Positions 38,221-51,329 of a stretch of DNA of 64,000 nucleotides are shown one piece after another. This stretch comes from Loxodes magnus (lineage: Eukaryota; Ciliophora; Karyorelictea; Loxodida; Loxodidae). The stretch is taken from positions 496,001-560,000 of the forward strand of contig CAMPDV010000088.1 of assembly GCA_946699065.1 (NCBI GenBank), read 5' to 3'. The notes under the pieces are model-generated. The model was not told the DNA's origin and made no database searches. It was given only the letters and a program-made list of their open reading frames with translations. Made by a program: the position numbers and the translations under genes. Within the stretch, counting starts at the first letter, position 1, and the number at the start of each line of letters is the position of its first letter.

Positions 38221-39729
38221 ATGGGTTGCTTTTCTAGTGGATAAGCTCTGTAAGAGTATTTTCTATCCATTTCTGAGCTTAAGTATTTATAAAGCTTCTA
38301 AGGATAAGAAAGATTGTAAGAACTGCAAAGAATTCATGGAGTTCGGTATCAGATATAAACAATTGAAGATTTTAACAAGGTTAAAGTAGGGAGGAATAAA
38401 GAGGAGTAGAAAGAGATAATCTAGAAACATAATGAAGTTGTATGGGAATGAAAGGGTAAAGGAAATGTCTGATAAACTTATGATTAGGCTATTTAGCAAT
38501 AAATTAATAAAGCTTATTCTTCGAATCGAAGTGCTATTATCCTCATATAAAAAGAAAAGTAAGGAAATCAAATTGACTACCAAATCGATTTGAATCGCAT
38601 GAAGCAAACAAAAAAGCGAACCAATTTTGTACGTAAGATAAGAAAAGTAGAATCAAATTTCTATTTTTAGTGAGCTTGGTAGGGTGATTCTGGGTATAAA
38701 AATTATGGAAAGAAAGTAAACAAACTAATTAATGAAAATTTCCATAATATGAATTTTACATTTCAAATCACACTAAAGCAGCAAGAATTCACTATTAATC
38801 TTGAAGAAATGATCTAAATAAGCAATGAAAATCATTTTATAAGATAAATAATAAGAGTTATGCCAGAATCTCCTTAAGGAGCTGGAATTTTCTTTGGAGG
38901 TGAAAGAAATGTTTACTTTCTTAATTATATTAACGATATAAAAAGCGTTCAAAATATCGAAGTTATAGATTTCGAAAAAACTTTCGAAATAGTGCAGAGA
39001 TATTAACTTTTCATGTCCTTTAAAGTATGAAATATCAATATTTAAGGATATAAAGAAGATGTTAATATGGCTGCTTACGAAATATCTTAGCTTATATTGA
39101 AGACTGTCTAAGATCAAGGCTAATAAAATTAAGAAAATTTTCCAACTTTCTGAAAATAACCTTTCTAAGGATTTTACTATGAAAACATTTTATCAGAGAA
39201 TTCATATTAATATTAAGATACTGCCAGACAATTAATAGCTACACTTCCCTAAATAGATATTATTTAAATAACTGCGATTTAAAATAGATGGCTATATAAA
39301 CGATTTTCTAATGAGATTAATATATTAAGGGAGTTATAAGGATAGTAACCATAAATCTAAAAGCTATTTCATGGAACAGGAGGGACACTTCCAATAACCA
39401 TTAGTCGAAGTTCAACAGGTTTCGATGAGAAATTTGCCAGAGACGGAGGCTATTACGGAAAGGGTATTTATTTTTCAGAGCACGCTTCTTATTCAGATGG
39501 TTATGCTTATGAAAATTAGAGAATCAAATAAATATTTTTATGTGATGTAATAGTTGGAGATTCAATAACTCTGTCTAAAAATCCTAACTACGTTATGCCT
39601 CCTATAAATAAAAAATATGCCCCAAGAGAAATTCACTATGATTCAATAAATGATGGCCAGGGCATGTATATTTTATACCAAATAGGTAGAGCATACCCTT
39701 CCTTTTTGATATCTTATACCCTCTAGTGA
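38221..39729 (+). CDS. WWE-WWE-PARP mono-ADP-ribosyltransferase
   Basis: A 502-residue intronless frame. MGCFSSG predicts myristoyl/palmitoyl anchoring. Two WWE modules follow: residues about 67-140 (VVWEWKGKGNVWQTYDQAI) and 147-225 (FYFQWAWQGDSGYKNY), which in other proteins bind ADP-ribose or mediate contacts. The catalytic domain spans about 310-500: LFHGTGG with His384, YYGKGIYFSE with Tyr417, and Met482 where PARP1 has its catalytic Glu, ending AYPSFLISY. A His-Tyr-Met triad points to mono- rather than poly-ADP-ribosylation. Trp is written as both TGA and TGG inside the WWE modules, a direct proof of TGA = Trp. TGA 39727-39729 is taken as the stop, but see the open frame that follows. 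Confidence 0.9.
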
Positions 39730-40557
39730 GAAATTAAACCTTTCATCTTATTCATTCTTTAATATAAATCAATAATTCTAATTTCTAATTACTGCTTTAA
39801 GTCTTTAATTCTACATCATATATCATATCGCTATTTTTCTATCATACACATTTTATCTAATTTCTCTCCTTGTAAATTACTATTTTAGCCCTCTATTCTG
39901 TCTAACTTTATAACTTTAAAATATGAGATCTCATTCACAGGCTTAAAGGAAATAAAATTGTGAAAAATTCCAGAATTGAAGAATAAAGAATTAGATATTG
40001 AAAGTCTTACTGATAATAGAATGCTTCATTAGGATAATAAAAAAAGATGCTAAGAGTCAAATAACTATAAATAAGCTTATATAATAAAAGGAAAATAGTC
40101 TCATAATAATAGTTTCAATGATTGCATTCAATAAAAACCATACTGAGATTCATAAACATTAAAAAAGCACTAAAATAATAGTAAATCAAATAATTGAGTT
40201 TTTCTACCTAACTTGATATTTAGGAAATCTAATAAGATATGAAGCCAAATTATCTTGTTAAATATGCTAAACACTGTGAGAAGGAGAGAGATATTTAAGT
40301 CAAACATACAATTTATTTAAAGAATGAAGTTAATAATTAAATAAAATCATATAATGTAAAACTTGCTCTTTAAGTGGTTCAAATTCTTTATCTTATTTAT
40401 GCAAGCTCTACTAACAGAGATTATTAAAACGACAACTCGAATTATTATGAGTTTTTATACTTTTTGCCCAGACGTTAAACAAAATCACTCTGTCATTTAT
40501 TTATTTTTTGAATTAAAAAGTATAGTTATCAACTATAAGCATATTTACAGAGTTTGA
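39730..40557 (+). CDS. Open frame continuing in phase with the PARP gene
   Basis: If TGA 39727 were read as Trp, the PARP frame would stay open to TGA 40555-40557. The middle is protein-like (EISFTGLKEIKLWKIPELKN, SLTDNRMLHQDNKKRCQESN), the first 60 residues are hydrophobic and low in complexity. It may be a C-terminal extension, a separate gene, or a relic. No domain recognised. Confidence 0.3.
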
Positions 40558-43500
40558 TAATAATATTTCCAGTTTTCATAAGAGAATTTTCAACTACAAT
40601 AGTAGAAAACTTTTTTGAAAAGGACTCATTTATATATTTGGATCCTCTAACTATCCTTTTGGTCAAGCACTTTGTTAATTAGATTCTTACCTTAGATTCT
40701 TCTTATATTTACTATACTTTTTATACAATCAATCATATTCAAAAATTTCCCTTTAATTTATCAATTTAACACAAATAAACTGATTAAAGACCTAGAATCT
40801 TGCTAACTTCCTTTTCTAACTTAGTGATTATTTCTAAACTTACTGGTTTCACTTAAATTAGTTTTGAGCTTCTACATTACCTTTTTTAAATTAGACAGTC
40901 ATTATTAATTTTTAATATGAACTATTTCTCAATGAAAGAAATAGAAACTCTTTAAGCTTTAGGAAACTTCAATAGAAGATTTTAAATACATCGAGAGTAT
41001 TTCTAAAGCTTTCAAAAGTTAGGTATAAAACTAAATGTTATAGAGTTATATAAGATATAACCTTAAGCTTAGGACTATTATGAGAAGCATATTTAGACTA
41101 AAGTTATCTTAGATAGAAAGACTATTTATAAGTTCAATAGTTAGAAAACGTATAAAGGATACAAAATTTACTAGTTTCTGAGAAAATAGTTAATTAGAAA
41201 GTATGGAATCACTTTAATGCTTCTCAAACTAAACTACTATCAATTGATAAAGAGATGGAGAACTATTTCCGCATACCATTAGCTTATTAAATAGTTAAAT
41301 ACCTTATTTAGTAAGCAGATTGAAGATCTATAACTTTTTTCATGATACAAACTAAATAAAAAGTTAAGATATTAAATTCTAGACAATAACTAAACTAGTA
41401 GGGATAGATATCATAATAACTATCCTTCTTGAGTATTATAACTAAGAACTAAATCTTAGGCTATTTATAAAGCAAAATTAGAGTTATAATTAAGAAAATA
41501 TTCTCTAGAAAGTCTTAGCTAAGATCATGGTAAAGGGTATCTGACTATGAAGTCTTATAATACAAATAAGTAGTTATTAGTAATAAGCTCTTTAATACTA
41601 TTGAATACTAGTAGTCTATAAGGATGTAAGAGATATTAGTAGCTTATCTTAACTTAATTAGCACCTTTTAATATTGTTTTAATAGCCTATATTTAATATG
41701 ATTTGGATAATTAGAGATTAGAGAATTCTTTTGGATAAAATAATTAGATAGTGGGCTAAATCTAAAAAAGATAAGCTAGTTTAGTTTTTCCCATTTATAT
41801 AGGGGATTTAATACATAATAAAGTATCTATCAAAGCTTCAATGGAACTCCTTTTAATATCTAAGATATACTTCGCTATAAATAGGAATTTGCTAACTCAG
41901 GTTTAATTATACTTAATTAAGAAACTAAAATCGAGGCGTTTGGTATTCATAAGATTATGAGCAATAACTAGACTTTAATATTTAATAAGGAAATATATAA
42001 TAAAAGGAAATTAGATCAATAAATAGTAATAGCTAGTTTAATTTAGCAGGCTTATATAACCATTTACTTATCTATTTAAACTAAGATAAAGAAGCTGATT
42101 TAAATATAGCAAAGTATTTTATAAGCTTAGGTATAATATGTGAAAGCTTAGGTTTTATATATAACCAATTATATTTTCAGTTCCTTGAAGTTTAAAACTA
42201 GAAAAGATTTATTGTAAATATAAAGAAATGAAAGATTTAATATATTCATATTTAATTGATGGGCGATTCATTATAGTGACACTACTAGCTTATATAAGCA
42301 TCACTAATTTCCTTAACTTAATTTCAAAGGATATATTGAAGTGCTCTAGATATCATTTTACTCAAAATGATTTCCTTTTAATTTCCCAGTTGATACATAA
42401 AACGAAATGATTAAAAGATATCAACTATGTTTAAAGGCTAAATTATGAGAGGAAGCTTTTACTGATATAAGGAGTAATAAGAATCTATTGGATTACTAAG
42501 ATATCCAATTACTCTGTACAATTCCAGTCTAAGTTTGTATCTAAAGCTACATGTTATGGTAATTCATACCTCTTATAATACTGTTATTCATACATTAATC
42601 TTATTAATAATTCGCTAGCAAGATTTTAGAATCATGCAAAAGAGAGTGTGTAGTTCTACACTTTATATTATATAGCTATAGTCTTTGAAAGGATCTTAAA
42701 GGGTCTGATTTATAAGTAATAGTTTCATAACTCTTAGTTAGCTTATTTACTAAATAAGTTCTAAAGCCTCAGTTTATTTCAAGGATTTATATTAGATCAT
42801 TGTATTAGACATTTGAATACTTATGTTTAAGATACTTGTTTTTATATATCGCTTAAGTAAGAAATATAAATGCTTAATTTCTAAAGTTTAGAGCATTCTG
42901 AAATATTTACCTTGGTCTTTCTAAATTACTGTCCAATCTATAATTCCTAACTTTATAGTATCTGTCGCTATCTCTTTTCTACCAATAGATGATTTGTGTC
43001 ATATAAATACCTTAGATTAGGGTAATAAATTGAGTGGGATTAAATAGTGTACTTGTAGAAATAGCTGGTAGATATGATTTTAGCTAAGGTAATTAAAGGA
43101 AAAAGAAATAGTCTAAGCTATCTTATATAATTTAATTTCGAAGATTAGAATCAAAGCAAATTAACATTCTGTATTAATCATTAAGTTCGCAAAGGAAGTT
43201 ATCTAGATCAATATCATAGCTATTATTATCTTTGCTTAAGGATATTGAACTTACTCCTTCATAAGTATTTATAGGAGGTTTAAAAAAGAAAAAATGTAGT
43301 ATAATTCATATGGAAGTGTTCTCAAGATTTCATAAAGAGAAATATATTTAGATTTTTTGATAAAGGTACAAACTATAAATCTTAGGTAGAGAAGAAAGTG
43401 TAAATATATAATACTTGCTCGCAATCAATTATATGTCCTAAAAATCTAAAATGAACTCAATAGGGTTATCTGTAATTATGAAAATGCATAACTATTTTGA

Positions 43501-44175
43501 AGAGACTGATATCTGATATTTAGTTTAGAAGATAACCCATTTAAGTTATAATTTTAAGGTATAAAATTATTTTATTTATTTTTAAAAATCAGTAAGGATA
43601 CGGAAATTAGACTAAGCATGCTAAATTTAATCTTTCATGCCTCTATGAGTCATCTTTTTTTTATTTGAGCTATTAAAAAAAATCTTGCACTTATCAAAAA
43701 CTACGTTATTTATCAAACCTCGATTTTCCAATTAAATAGATATTTAAAAAAGAGTAAAAGCAACTTGATTTTATCCACTCTAAGAGAGGCTTCAGTTACT
43801 TAGCGATCATATGAATTAGATTTAAGTTTTATAAAATTTAAACTATACTATAAGCTATTTATTAAAGGTATCCAATCATGATGATATCTTTTATTCTAAC
43901 TATCAATATTAAATCTTCGGTCTAAGCTTCATATGAGACTAAGATATAATCCTTAAGATTGATCCGAAAAAATACCTTAGTTACTAAAATAGAAATTCCA
44001 GATTTCTAAGTTTTAATAAATCAATTTAATGAGATAAAAGGTTATGCACATTAAGATTATTATTAATTTCAGTTCACTATTTTTATAAGGTAACTTAATT
44101 AAAGCTATCTGATTTAAAGCTTACTTTAAAGATAAGTTTCAAGAATTTAATGAATAAATTGCATATTTATAAAAA
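40558..44175. other. Long region with one open frame of uncertain status
   Basis: From ATG 40918 a plus frame is open for about 840 codons (MNYFSMKEIETLQALGNFNR at the start). Gly, Pro and Ala are each near 1-2 percent and no motif is recognisable, so I do not call it a gene. It may be an old relic. 43500-44175 is plain spacer. Confidence 0.3.
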
Positions 44176-47100
44176 ATGTCTAGCTATTATTTTACAACGG
44201 TAGTCAAGTAAGTGTTGCTTGTTTTGCTTTTTGTGCATACAACTGTTCAATACTCAATATAAAAGTTTCCTGCTTTCTTTGCTTAGCCTAGTAAGAGGAA
44301 TCATTTCACTATGATCTATTTAGAAGGAAGAAACTCTTTTTTGGTTTCGCATGGAGTTAATTAGGATGGATTATTGTCTGATCTTTGGGAATTTTCTCTG
44401 GAAGAGTAAATCTGATACTAGCACTTGACTTAGTCCTAGTTTTCTCCTGATAAAAGGCAAGGAACTGGAGTCTTTTACGACCAAATTTAAGGCCATTTAT
44501 ACGTGTTTGGAGGGTAATCAACAAGAGGAAATTTAAATGAGCTTTGGACTTTACGCTTCGATACTTAGGAGTGATAAAAAATAGAAATATGGGACTATAA
44601 GCCAACTCCAAGATACTTTCCCTTAGTTTACTCTGAAATTTAGAAAAACAAGACAGTTGCCTATTTTCTAGGCGGTGTTGGGAAAAATGAGTACTTAAAT
44701 GACTTATGAAAGTTTGATACTTCCAATCTTCAATGAGAATAAATTCAATACGGTGGAGGAACAGTTCCACCAGGATCTGATAGTGGGTGAATGTTTAAAT
44801 CAGGAGATTTAATTTTTCACGGATTAGGATATACTTAAACCCCTAGTAATTCTATATATATACTTAACTTATCTAATAGAGTTTGAACCAAAAAAGATTT
44901 ATCAGTAAATCCTACTTTTGCATGAGCATCAGGGACTTGTGTTGATTCAGTAAATCACAAGTTTTATAAGATATATGGAAATGATTTAAAACATAAAGCA
45001 GTTAACGAAATCTGGTAACTGGATTATTTAGATCCTAACAACTTAAAATGGACGAAACTTTCTGTAGTAAACAGTGATTAGTATAAAAGAACATATTTGA
45101 GAGCTGTAATTGATGAAGAAACAATTTGGGTTTATGGAGGAATTTCTGACAAGACTTCTTTCACTAATGATCTTATTTCTCTAGATATAAGTTAGAAGTA
45201 ACTTGAATTCAAGGTGATTCAAGAGAAGAATAATTTTTGTGGACCGAGAAAGGGACATAATATGGATATAATAAATGGAAAAATTTACATATTTGGTGGA
45301 TTGCCTTATTAAGAAGAGACATTGTCAGATGCTTGGAGTTTAGATACAAATAAAGTTCCTTTTTAATGGTAAAAATTGTAAAATGGCGGAGAAGCTCCTT
45401 AAGGCAGAGGTGATCATTTATCAGGAATTTAAGGAAAGTTTCTGTATGTATGAGGAGGAATTAACGAAGAGAAACATATCTTCAACGATATGTTTAGATA
45501 TGATACTGATGAAGATTATTGACTACAAATTATCCAGTATAATGCTCCTCCTCCAACTTATAAAGCATGCAGTCTTACAACTGACGATAAATGATTTATT
45601 TTTGGAGGACTTACAAAAGATGGAGAAACTAATAACCTTTATTACTTCGTTTTTGAAACATAATCATGAACTAAAATAACAGTTGAAGGAAGCAATAGTC
45701 CTCCTAATATGTGGTATCATAGATGCTATTTAAAGGATAGTAGGTATATGTATATAATAGGAGGACTTACTGAAGGCTTAATTCCTTAAGAAAAACTATA
45801 TACATATGATATTCAATAAAACAAGTGGCTTGGGATTAAAGAAGGAGTTTGCTCGGCAGGTGGCGCTCTTGCTGGAGAAGACGAGTTCATAGTGATGCTA
45901 GGAGGGTTTTGCTGGAATAAAATAACTGGAAGTACATTTATCTTAAATTTAAATACTTCTCAATCCGAGCAAAAGATTGAAAGTACATTTGATATTAACT
46001 TACCCCAGTTTATTTACGGACATACTGTAATTTATGTTGAAAAAAAGCTGTTTATTTTTGGCGGATCTATATTCGAAGGATTTTACTCTCAGACTGATTA
46101 TTCCTCAAATAAATTTTGAATTTGAGATTTATGATAAGAATGCAAATAAGACACTTCAAGCCTTTTTTGCTAGTGAAAATGTAGTAAAGGAACTTATGAG
46201 AAAGACAATGGAGATTGCTAGCTTTGCGAGCCGGGAACTTATTCTCCTGATGGTGATATATGCTTTAATTGCGGTGTAGGATTTCAATAGCCTTATTATG
46301 GAGCAATTTCAGAAAAATAATGTGCCCCCTGTCCTGAAGGAACTCATGGTTCAGCAGAAAAATTAAAAGCTTGCTATGCATGTACTAAAGACTAAAATTG
46401 TCCAGCTGGATCTATTGATCCACTAGAAAATATCACAATACATGATATTGAAGAATATTAGCCTCCATCTTACCAAAGCGACTAAGAATTAGAGAATGAA
46501 AGAAGTTAAGTAATAAGCATAACAATAGCATGTGCACTTACACTTGTAATTATCCTTATCTTTATATTTAGAAATAAAATTCAAACTTACTTAAGAAAAA
46601 TAGACTTATATGAAAGTAACCATAACAATGAAGTAAATCAGCCTATTATTAAATATAAAACTGCCTTTGGTGGATTTTGCTCTCTAGTTTATTTCCTTGT
46701 GATTATACTTCTGATCAGCTTAACTTTAAATACATTCTTTACCGAAAATATAATAGAGAAGAAAAACTTGATTCCCACTGTTGTGTTCTAGTAATCATAT
46801 CCTGAAGTGTACTCTGATGTTAGTACGACGATAGAATTATATGGTTATCAAGCTTAATGTCAAGATAAAAAAAGTTCCAACTAGTACAAATGTGTGAATT
46901 AAATTACTTATAAAATATAAAGGATACAACTAGACCCTTAGAAAGGATATTGAAGCGACCTAAAATGCTAGCTAGTCAATAAGACTTGCATAATTAACAT
47001 AGAATGCTTCAAATGCTCTTTTGGATTAGGATCTATTATTTAATTCATAGCATAAGAATAATAAAGCTATGCAAACAAAATTACCATAAACGTGACTGCT

Positions 47101-47805
47101 TTTTCGTCAATTCCTAATGAATATAGTACAACTAAAATAACTATAACGCCTGACTATAATAATCTTTATAGAGGATCTACCCCTACCTTAGTTGACATTG
47201 TGCTATTACAGTCTGCTTTTAAATCTTACGTAACCAGCACAGAAAATACAGGATATCATGTGCTGTTTTAAGAATGGGATAATGAAGGATCTCAGTATGA
47301 AAGTGATGAAATTTAGTATAAATCTGATCTCTTAATAACAACTGAGTTCCTTATCTCTGATGTAGCATTACAAACAATTCAAACTCCTGATTAAACTTGG
47401 ATCACTCTAATAAATAGCATTCTAGGAACAATTGTCGGTTTGCTAGGTACAATTGGAGCTGTGATGTCTGCTACGGAGCCTTATTTAGGATTCAAAATAT
47501 TCAAGTTAAACTTTTAGAAGCAAAACTTGTTTCAATGGTTTCAAGCAAACCAAGAAAAAAACATTCTCTTGGATTAATAGAGAAGCGATTAAGGTTAATA
47601 AACTAGTCCTTCAAAACCTGAAATGAATGGCAACTCTAGAAAGGAAAAATTGAAGAATTAAATAAATAAAATCAAAGACGAAAAAAAAGAGGAACAAAAA
47701 AAGGGAGAAGATCTCTATAAGCATAAATCAGAGTCAAATATTGGAGATGTATAGGAAAAAGAGCGGACTTTTTCAGGATAAATAATGGTTCATACTGAGA
47801 GTTGA
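44176..47805 (+). CDS. Kelch ectodomain / ephrin-receptor-like Cys-rich / three-TM protein
   Basis: A 1209-residue intronless frame. A signal peptide (VLLVLLFVHTTV) precedes about ten kelch blades (LYVFGGQSTRGNLNELW, IYIFGGLPYQEETLSDAW, LFIFGGSIFEGF), residues about 30-640. A Cys-rich stretch (about 650-760; CEPGTYSPDGDICFNCGVGF, CAPCPEGTHGSAEKL) matches the GCC2/GCC3 ephrin-receptor-like pattern. TM1 is near 778-798, TM2 near 833-856, then a 220-residue domain with paired Cys, TM3 near 1078-1100, and a Lys/Glu/Gln-rich tail. It stops at TGA 47803-47805, followed by TAA. About half the Trp codons are TGA. Likely surface adhesion or sensing; partner unknown. Confidence 0.85.
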
Positions 47806-50800
47806 TAATTCAGATTCATTTTAAATAATATCATCTAATTAATAAAAATATACTCTATAAATAATTAAATATAAGTTTAAGGTTAAGGACACAGCTTTAG
47901 GTTTTTATACTTACTTTATAGTTTTCAAGGATTTTAAAAATTTTCTTCTATCTTGATCACTAAATTATTGATAAGTGATAACAGACATCCTTAAAAAATA
48001 AGTGGTTATGCAATGAAAAATTCATGTCTTAATTTAAGGTATTTAAGAATATTCCCTTATAATAACAGAAGATAGAGATAAAGCTCTTTAAAAATTAAAG
48101 CAAGCAATACTGGAAATGGATAGAGATATCCATAAAAGTCATTATTAATATACTACGATATTTTCCTTAATATAACAATCAAGAATTTAAAAGTTAATGA
48201 CAAACCTCATTGATATAGAGGCTATTATTTACGACTTTACTAAAGCTCTATGCTTTAAATAGAGGTAAATAAATTTATAACTATGACTTTTTATAAATGT
48301 TGCAATCATTCATTAAAGCATAATAAGAATATAAATAGATAGGTTAAAAATTCAGATTAGAATTTCATATTTCAACTTCTTTGAAATGCCTTTAAAGATA
48401 TGAGTTTCCATTTTACTATTTTTTAGACTTAAAATCAGAATTTTTTTGAAATTAGTTGATATACTTAAATTAAGCATCAAGTTAGCATTGTATTAGAGTA
48501 ATAATAGTTCAGAGAATAATAAAACTTCGCTTTATTTTTTAAAGATAAGATCTTTTTATGATATATTAGTCCTCTTTAATCTTTATTGTCTTATGTGATT
48601 AAGAATTGCATAAGCATAAATGATTTTCCTTTTATCAAATACTCTTAATGATTTTTATAGTAGTTAATTTAAATTTAATCATTCTTATGTTACGAAAATA
48701 AAATTAGGGCACCAATATCTCTTTAAAAACTTCTAAATGTGTTTATCAATCCTTTAGTTGCCTTTTTAGTAAATCTCTTTTAATTTCTCATTAAAATTTA
48801 AAATACTAGATTACTTTACATTTATTAACTACCTCCTTTCGTTTTATTTCCTAATCTTAATTTATAATTCTTAATAAAAACTTGTTCAAGATATTTAGAT
48901 AGAACTGCTAATATTTTAAAACAGTCTATGATCATCACAATAATTAATTAAAATCATAAGATTATGCTTAGTATTCTTAAAATACAAGGAGATATATAAA
49001 ATTACTTGGTTACATTCCCCTATTTTATATATAATGATGGTATTTTTTAGTATTGCTCTAAGCAACTCCTATTACTATATTATAACTTGCAGAACCTACT
49101 CTACAAGTATTAAGCCTTTCTTATTTTTCTTTTATCAGACAGTGTTTTGTGTTTCTTATGGATATAATACTTTCTAATTCTCTTAAAGCTAAAAGAGCAT
49201 AGAAATATCTGCTTTTCATTCTATTTCACTTAATTAAAAGCAAAGCATTATGATTTATAAGCTTTTAATACTTAGTGTATAGCAGATTTATAGCTGGATA
49301 ATTACTAAGTAAAGGTTTCCTTACTAGAGCTATTAAATAACTTAATAGTTAATCTAGATTTCACTAGCTTTTTTTTCATTTGGTAGAGAGATATAGAATC
49401 TTATGATTTCAACCTAAGGAAGTTTTTAGATAGTATCACGACTATTAGAGTGTAGCTAGGGTATACAATTAAAGATAAAGGAGAAGAGCTAATGAAACTG
49501 TATTTAATGATAAATTTCGGATATAGGACAGTTGAAGTAAAGATAAAGCTGATTAAAGTATTTAAATGCTTTTGCTAGAAGCTACTTAGATTTGACTAGC
49601 TTTATTAAATACTAGCTGGACTGCTTTGTCTTTATCAAGATATAAAATATTATTATTTACCTCTAGAATCTCTAAAGGCTATGCTAGTTATAGCATAGAA
49701 CCTTTGGCTTAAGATATGCTATTAAATATTTAAAAGCTTTGCTAATTAAATTGAATAGCCAGTCTGTTTTTAAGTTGATTATGATTAATTAGCTTTATAG
49801 TTCCTTTATATTAGCTAAAAGGATTTAAAATTCCTCTACTAAACCTTTAAGTTTAGATTTGAACTAATCCATAAGATTGAAAAGTGTATATGCTTATCTG
49901 TTCATTTGTATTAATAAGCAAAAGTCAAATCTGCCCTTTATTTTAGCTGATGTAATAGATGCATCTATATATTACTTCATCGTTTAGGATATTTTCGCTA
50001 AGTAAATATATCAAAGATAAATTCCAAAGCACTTGGAAGGAAGAAAGCAAGTAAGTTCAATCAGTGTTCTTCTAACTAGCATCACCAACCAATAAAGTAA
50101 AAGACAAAGTAACTCTTCAAAAGCAATTTTGCATCTCTCTATCCCAAAAATCTAGTTAATCTGATTAGATTTAATCTATTCTATAAGACCAAAGAAATAA
50201 TAAAAGCTAAGAGACTACTAAGCAATCAAAGTAAAGCCTGCTTATAAAAGTATAATAAAAGAGCTAAAATTCTAACAATTCAAATATAAATTCTAACTAA
50301 ATTATAAAAAGCAGGTAGTTAGGTAATCAATTAGGAGATCTAGCATTTTTATAAGCAAAAATTAAGCTTAAAAGATATTTATAAGAAAAGTGGAAATAGA
50401 CTTATATACTTTAAATTATTGCCATTATAATTACTTTTTAGTTAGCTTTATTAGTTGCTTTTATCAAAGGTCGTTGTTAAAAAATTACCTGGAAAGAAAT
50501 TTCGTTTTTATAGACCTCATCAGCTTGATAAAGTCTTATTAGACATCATAGGTTTAAGCTTTGAAGGGCTAAAAGAAATGAAAAATTTTAAAGAAAAAAG
50601 TTTTGGAGTAGAAAGAGAGTTGATTGAGAACTAGAGATATATAAGTGGAAAGATTAGATAAAGAACTTAAGTTAGTTATTAAGCAAGTACAAATACACTG
50701 GAGTCATTGGATTCCAAGACAGAATTAAAAGAAAAGTTAAAAGTGACAAAAAAGAAAAATTTGGTAAAAATATTCCATAATCAAGATCCTTCTAATAAGA

Positions 50801-50916
50801 AGGACAAATTTAAAGACTAAAAGTCAGTTATAAAAACGTAATAAAGGGAAAAAAGTAGAGTCTTCCATTATGATTAAGCTTTAACTTTTAATTTAAATAT
50901 AATTTAATAAAAATGA
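47806..50916 (+). CDS. Long open frame of unknown function downstream of the kelch gene
   Basis: The same frame as the kelch gene stays open another 1036 codons to TGA 50914. TGA is rarer than chance would give (about 6 in a thousand codons). Some parts are convincing: SFFFIWQRDIESYDFNLRKF, GYTIKDKGEELMKLYLMINF, and especially 50473-50880 (RFYRPHQLDKVLLDIIGLSF, ESLDSKTELKEKLKVTKKK). Others are poor in Gly and Pro. No start can be chosen and no domain is recognised. A decayed or intron-split gene is possible. Confidence 0.35.
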
Positions 50917-51329
50917 TAGACTTCGATAGCAATCTGTACTTAATTAGCGAAAGAAATCCAAGTAAAAGCTCTTTGAAAAATAAATTAAATGGTGAAAACT
51001 CAGATGAAAAATGAAAGAACAAATCCAGAGTAATAGAAGGCATAGCATTTTCCTATTAGATAGAAAATCAAGAAAGAGATTCAATGCAAAAGATGGAAGA
51101 TACGAAATTCCTTAACGAAAAAATAGAAATGTACTTATTTAAGCAAGAATTTATAGATAAAAGAATATATAGAAGGAATAGCTTGACCAATAGCTATTGA
51201 CTCTGCACCTTTATTAATTTATTTTTTCTAATTGTATTCTTTAAATTTACTCAGGCATTGACCACTCTTTTCACACTTCTTCTCAGTTTTATCTCACTAT
51301 TTAAGAAAAGAAAATCGTTATAGCTTTGA
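50913..51329 (+). CDS. Small two-TM protein, unknown
   Basis: MIDFDSNLYLISERNPSKSS starts a 138-residue frame: a polar N-half (KMEDTKFLNEKIEMYLFKQE) and a hydrophobic C-terminal hairpin (CTFINLFFLIVFF, LTTLFTLLLSFISLF). It ends at TGA 51327-51329. Its ATG overlaps the stop of the preceding frame as ATGA, so the two may be one gene joined by an undetected intron. Confidence 0.45.
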
